This document shows, piece after piece, positions 60,620-64,000 of a stretch of 64,000 nt of DNA; the stretch's first letter is position 1; each line of letters opens with the position of its first letter. A model generated the notes under the pieces. It was not told the DNA's origin. It was given only the letters and a program-made list of their open reading frames with translations, and made no database searches. Position numbers and translations under genes: made by a program. The DNA comes from Pseudomonas sp. 30_B (GTDB lineage Bacteria > Pseudomonadota > Gammaproteobacteria > Pseudomonadales > Pseudomonadaceae). The DNA lies in the NCBI RefSeq assembly GCF_017491605.1, contig NZ_JAFGYY010000016.1, forward strand, positions 1 to 64,000, read 5' to 3'.

Positions 60620-61657
60620 ATGGGTCTGCTCAGCAAGCTAGGTTTTGGAAACAGCGTACAAAGCACCAGTTCAACCACGATAAATCTCAACCTGAACGTT
60701 GCGACCAAGGCAACGGAGGTTTCTATCGGAAGTGCCGTAGATAAATCCGTTGGCTCGGCACAACTGGGCATGGTCGTAAAGACACAAGACACGACCGGAA
60801 AAACCCTTGATCTCGCGGTGAACTCACTACTGAACAAGACTTCGACCGGTATCCTTGGCAAAACTGATCTGAGTGTTGCCACGCAAACAGACGCCAAGAC
60901 ATCCACTTCGGTATTCAGCAGCGTTTTTGACGCCAGTAAGAGTGGCCTTGCCGGTCAGGTGAATCTGGGTGTCAAGGCACAGGACGGCCTGAACAAATCT
61001 CTCGATTTCGCTGCCAACTCGATCTTCGGCGCCAACAAGGATGGCGCTACTGGCAAGACCGACCTGGGTCTGGCCATCCAGAACGGCACCAAGACCGCTA
61101 CCGCCCTTTTCGACGGCATCGCCGCGATTGGCAAGGACGGTGCTGCGGGTCAAGCAGACCTGGGCGTCAAGGTTCAGGACGGCCTGAGCAAGGCCTTCGA
61201 CTTCGCCAACAGCTCGGTCTTCGAGGCGAACAAGGATGGCGCTGCTGGCAAGACCGATCTGGGTCTGGCCATCCTGAACGGTACCAAGACAACTGCCGTA
61301 CTGTTCAACAACATGTTCAGCGCAGACAGTCTCTCCTTTGTCGGCAAGACGGGCCTGGAGGCGCAGAGCCAGGACCCGCTGAGCAAATTCAACTTTGCTG
61401 GCGCATCTCTGTTTGCCGCTGACAATACGGGTGCAGCAGCACAGACTGATATCGGCATGCTCGTTCAGAACGCACAGAAACTTGCCACACTCAAAGTCTC
61501 GGATCTGCTGCAAGTGGGTCAGGAAGCCATCGAGTTCTCAGGCAACCACGCACTGAATGTGAGTGGCACCGAGGGTAATGTGCATCTGCCTCTGTTCAGC
61601 AACGCAGCGGAGATTCACTCCATCCTGCCCTTGCAGCACGAGACAGCCTTGGTCTAA
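60620..61657 (+). CDS. Unrecognised protein built of about eight 32-residue repeats
   Basis: The product has 345 residues from the ATG at 60620, which has GGAG 7 bases upstream. After a Ser/Thr-rich start (VQSTSSTTINLNLNVATKAT) come about eight units of 31-35 residues that alternate between two types: A, GQxDLGVKxQDGLxKxxDFAxxSxFxANK, and B, GKTDLGLAIxNGTKTxxxLFxxxF. The A+B pair repeats every 65 codons, and DNA at 61034-61095 and 61229-61290 is nearly identical, implying duplication. No signal peptide, membrane helix or cysteine was seen. The pattern suggests a beta-rich repeat or filament-like fold. I recognise no family; its GC content is lower than that of nearby genes. Confidence 0.75.
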   Translation: MGLLSKLGFGNSVQSTSSTTINLNLNVATKATEVSIGSAVDKSVGSAQLGMVVKTQDTTGKTLDLAVNSLLNKTSTGILGKTDLSVATQTDAKTSTSVFSSVFDASKSGLAGQVNLGVKAQDGLNKSLDFAANSIFGANKDGATGKTDLGLAIQNGTKTATALFDGIAAIGKDGAAGQADLGVKVQDGLSKAFDFANSSVFEANKDGAAGKTDLGLAILNGTKTTAVLFNNMFSADSLSFVGKTGLEAQSQDPLSKFNFAGASLFAADNTGAAAQTDIGMLVQNAQKLATLKVSDLLQVGQEAIEFSGNHALNVSGTEGNVHLPLFSNAAEIHSILPLQHETALV

Positions 61658-61704
61658 AGCATAGTGATGCGTCGCCACCGCGACATGGTCATTACATGGA
61701 AAAT

Positions 61705-61744
61705 GCACAAGCGCCCGGCATGAACCGCCGGGCGCTTGTGTTTT
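61705..61744 (+). terminator. Terminator of the repeat-protein gene
   Basis: ACAAGCGCCCGGC and GCCGGGCGCTTGT pair almost perfectly and are followed by GTTTT. Confidence 0.85.
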
Positions 61745-61765
61745 CGCGATAGCCGACAGAACGAG

Positions 61766-62637
61766 TCAGATGGCCACGCTTAGCTCCCTCAGCCAACCAG
61801 GATTACGGACTGGACAGCTCGAGGATGCGGCGGACAGCAGCAGCGCAGCCAGCAGGACAGCGGGGCCAAGCAACTCATCCCGTGAGGCAAACCAGCCGGT
61901 GAAGCCAACCAGCGCAAGTACAGGCATATGCGGCAGATACAAGGCGTAGGCCCAGTGTCCCAAGGCCACCGAACAGATCCACGCTCAGCCAGCTGTAACC
62001 CAGGATGACCAGGCACAAGGAACCGAGCAGGCCGAGGTAGCGGTAGCACGTACTGCAGAGCAGGTAGACCAGTGGCGCCAGCGCGAAGAACGCCACCCCT
62101 ATCGGCAGGCTCCAGTACACATGCTTGAAGACCACCTCACCTTCCACCTTGTAGGCGCCGGTAAACCAGAACAGCGCAGCGACCTCGTCCAGGCGCGCCT
62201 GCGCACTCGGCCAAAAGAGGTAGAGGCAGAACAGGATCGACAGGTAATACAGCGGCACCACCCGCAGGATTCGATTGACGTAGTAGCAGTGCAGATCGGT
62301 CAGCGAACCGACATCGTAGCGGCGACGGGCAAAGCCCTGGGTGATGAGAAAGCCGCTCAGGCAGAAGAACCGCAGCATCGGCACATAACCAAAGGGCCGC
62401 CACAGCCATTCGAAGCCGGTCAGCCCGGGCTCCTGGTAAAGGGAGAGTGGGTAATGCCGAAAGACCACCGCCACCGCGCAGCATGAGTAGGTAATCGAAT
62501 GCCTGGGGAGCGTTTCGAAGGCTCACCGGAAGACTGTTCGCGTAAGAAGTGATCGACTCGACGGCGAGGCAGGTTATGCGATGAGACGAAAGACATTGGC
62601 CGTGATTCGTGCCAGAAGTGTCTGGCAGTTTGTTCAA
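61766..62637 (-). pseudogene. Decayed acyltransferase-3 family membrane protein
   Basis: Pieces of one acyltransferase (OafA/WecH type) appear in different frames. The 5' part reads SLRNAPQAFDYLLMLR, then a frameshift near 62475-62486, in a GCGGTGGCGGTGG tract, moves to AVAVVFRHYPLSLY. This frame continues through LRFFCLSGFLITQGFARRRY to LGYSWLSVDLFG. A second shift near 61960-61972 moves to ALGHWAYALYLPHMPVLALV. The intact protein would be an inner-membrane O-acyltransferase that decorates a surface polysaccharide. As it stands no complete product can be made, unless the shifts are sequencing errors. Confidence 0.75.
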
Positions 62638-62738
62638 AATCCTAGGAAAACGCTTAGCTGATGCAACAGTCGATTACAGGACCTGCAAGTGAAGCACGGT
62701 GCCAGCTCCACGCCGTCCCACGTACGCTACCGAGCGTC

Positions 62739-62775
62739 GTAGGACGCATAACCTGGAACAGGTTATCCGCCCTAC
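62739..62775. repeat. Palindromic repeat (family 2, short form)
   Basis: GTAGGACGCATAACCTGGAA through CCGCCCTAC shares its core GCATAACCTGGAACAGGTTA with the longer element at 36493-36568. Confidence 0.7.
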
Positions 62776-62797
62776 CAGAGCGCAGGCTGCTCTTGTG

Positions 62798-62863
62798 CAG
62801 AAGCGGACTTCATCCGCGACGAGCCCCGCGCAAAGGGGGATCGCGGACGGAGTCCACTCCTGC
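62798..62863. repeat. REP-type palindrome pair (family 3, diverged)
   Basis: GCAGAAGCGGACTTCATCCG faces its imperfect inverted copy CGGACGGAGTCCACTCCTGC. It resembles the element at 51775-51845. Confidence 0.6.
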
Positions 62864-62878
62864 GAAAGCAGAGCGGGG

Positions 62879-63937
62879 TTACTGGATATCTTCAGGCTTC
62901 ACGATCACCCAGTTCTTGTCGGCGGTGACCGTCTGGCCCAGCTTGGCCTGGGTCTCGGCGTTCTTCTTGATCATGCCGTTGAGCTGGTCCATGTACTTGG
63001 GCTTGCGATTGACCCACAGGTGGATGCCGTTGTCGGCAGTCCCGTTGAACAGCATGTAGCCGTCGCTGCTGGGGGTGTCGCCGCCGACCAGGATCGGGCG
63101 CTTCCACTGGTCGATGTAGGTGAGGATCGCGGCCTGCTTGCCGGCCATCCAGGTCGCCGGAGTCCACAGGTAGGGCGTGACTTCCAGGTCCAGGTTGGCC
63201 TTGGGATCGTACTTGCCGGCGGTGATCTGCTTGCGTGCGGTGGTCAGCTCGCCGCTCTTGCGGTCCTTGAGCAGGGTGGTGACGCCGATGACGTTCTCCG
63301 GCTTCACGTTGTAGCCGTACTTCGGATCGGAGGCGACCATGCGCACCAGCTCTTCATGGGCGGCGGTCATCACGTAGACCTCGATGCCGTTCTCCATCAG
63401 CTTGTTGTACAGCTCGGTCTGGCCGGTGAAGACCTTGGGCGGGTTGATCTCGATGGTCTTGACCGCATCACCTTCGTAATAGGTGCTGGGGATCGGCTTG
63501 CCGTAGGCCATCAGCTCGTCGACGTAGCCCTTGAGTTCCTTGAGGGTGAAGCCGGAGAACACCTGGGCGACCCAGGGGTAGCAGACCATGTCGTCGATTT
63601 CGCAGAGCCGGTAGTAGTAGCTGTTGAGGCTCTCCTTGTGACCGTTCACGTCCTTGAACGGGATCAGCTTGAGCGAGGGGTCGAGCTTCTCGCGGGTCAG
63701 CAGGCCCTTCATTTCCAGGAAGGGCAGCAGCGACTCTTCCAGGTCGTAGCGGTAGCTGGTGTTGTCCATGTCGAAGACCGCGAAGGCGCCCTTGTTGGCG
63801 TTGGCGGCGATCAGGGCGTCGAGCTGTTTCGCGGCCGGCTCCGGCCAGTGCTTGAGCTCCGTGGCGGCGTTAGCGGTGGCGGCAACGGCGGTGCTGGCGA
63901 GAAGCAGGCTGGCGAGCAGAGTACGCATGGGCTTCAT
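62879..63937 (-). CDS. pchP: Phosphorylcholine phosphatase
   Basis: The product has 352 residues. A signal peptide (MKPMRTLLASLLLASTAVAA, cleavage near ANA) sends it to the periplasm. HAD motif I appears as AFAVFDMDNTSYRYDLEESL, and EVYVMTAAHEELVRM looks like motif II; the lysine and acidic motifs follow in the C-terminal half. In P. aeruginosa PchP (PA5292) frees choline from phosphorylcholine together with phospholipase C. Another ATG at 63928 is a possible start. Position downstream of comM fits P. aeruginosa gene order. Confidence 0.9.
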   Translation of the reverse strand: MKPMRTLLASLLLASTAVAATANAATELKHWPEPAAKQLDALIAANANKGAFAVFDMDNTSYRYDLEESLLPFLEMKGLLTREKLDPSLKLIPFKDVNGHKESLNSYYYRLCEIDDMVCYPWVAQVFSGFTLKELKGYVDELMAYGKPIPSTYYEGDAVKTIEINPPKVFTGQTELYNKLMENGIEVYVMTAAHEELVRMVASDPKYGYNVKPENVIGVTTLLKDRKSGELTTARKQITAGKYDPKANLDLEVTPYLWTPATWMAGKQAAILTYIDQWKRPILVGGDTPSSDGYMLFNGTADNGIHLWVNRKPKYMDQLNGMIKKNAETQAKLGQTVTADKNWVIVKPEDIQ

Positions 63938-64000
63938 GGGGTTCCCCCGAGGTGGTCTTTTGGGTTGGGGAAAACCCGTTGCGGGCCCTCCCCTGGACTA

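Overview
The window is a high-GC gammaproteobacterial chromosome segment. Gene content and order point to Pseudomonas, close to the P. aeruginosa / P. nitroreducens / P. citronellolis side of the genus; this placement rests on recalled synteny, not on a database search. Diagnostic loci are aguA-oprE, desA, sbp-cysTWA, cyaA-rnk, cyaY, lppL-lysA-dapF-xerC, sutA, glnK-amtB, comM and pchP.

Layout. (1) 1-5.5 kb: polyamine and agmatine catabolism (end of a glutamate-putrescine ligase, a polyamine-binding protein, a TetR regulator, agmatine deiminase) and an OprD-family porin. The usual aguB is absent between the regulator and aguA. (2) 6.1-24.7 kb: a 13-gene exopolysaccharide operon, all on the minus strand. 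It encodes a Wzx flippase, a Wzc tyrosine kinase, Wza, an initiating sugar transferase, RmlA, a sugar aminotransferase, an FAD oxidoreductase, four glycosyltransferases, a protein fusing a Wzy/ligase-like membrane domain to a GH-A glycoside hydrolase, and a NusG/RfaH-type antiterminator. The roughly 0.8-kb leader carries two exact copies of an ops-like element (GGCGGTAGCTT), so the operon appears to encode its own ops-dependent antiterminator. (3) 24.9-29.6 kb: a PAS-GGDEF protein, the DesA desaturase and a PAS-GGDEF-EAL protein. (4) 29.6-34.3 kb: sulfate uptake (YezD-like protein, sbp, cysT, cysW, cysA), with a possible Cys-containing leader peptide before sbp and two palindromic elements inside the operon. 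(5) 34.3-40.1 kb: regulators, an SDR-like protein, a DsbA-fold isomerase, membrane proteins and a Crp/Fnr regulator. (6) 40.1-59.2 kb: housekeeping block (corA, cyaA, rnk, cyaY, lppL, lysA, dapF, xerC, sutA, glnK-amtB, ubiK, comM, RidA, MocR). (7) 59.2-64 kb: a membrane-thioredoxin fusion, an AT-rich stretch leading into an unrecognised protein made of about eight 32-residue repeats, a decayed acyltransferase, and pchP at the edge.

How parts work together. The exopolysaccharide operon holds most of a Wzx/Wzy pathway: activated sugar (RmlA and aminotransferase), lipid-linked initiation, glycosyl transfer, flipping, polymerisation or trimming, and export through Wzc and Wza. The neighbouring GGDEF gene makes cyclic-di-GMP control plausible but not shown. 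Several REP-type palindromes are scattered between genes, and two of them supply the stop codon of the preceding gene. No tRNA, rRNA, CRISPR array, transposase or prophage gene was seen.
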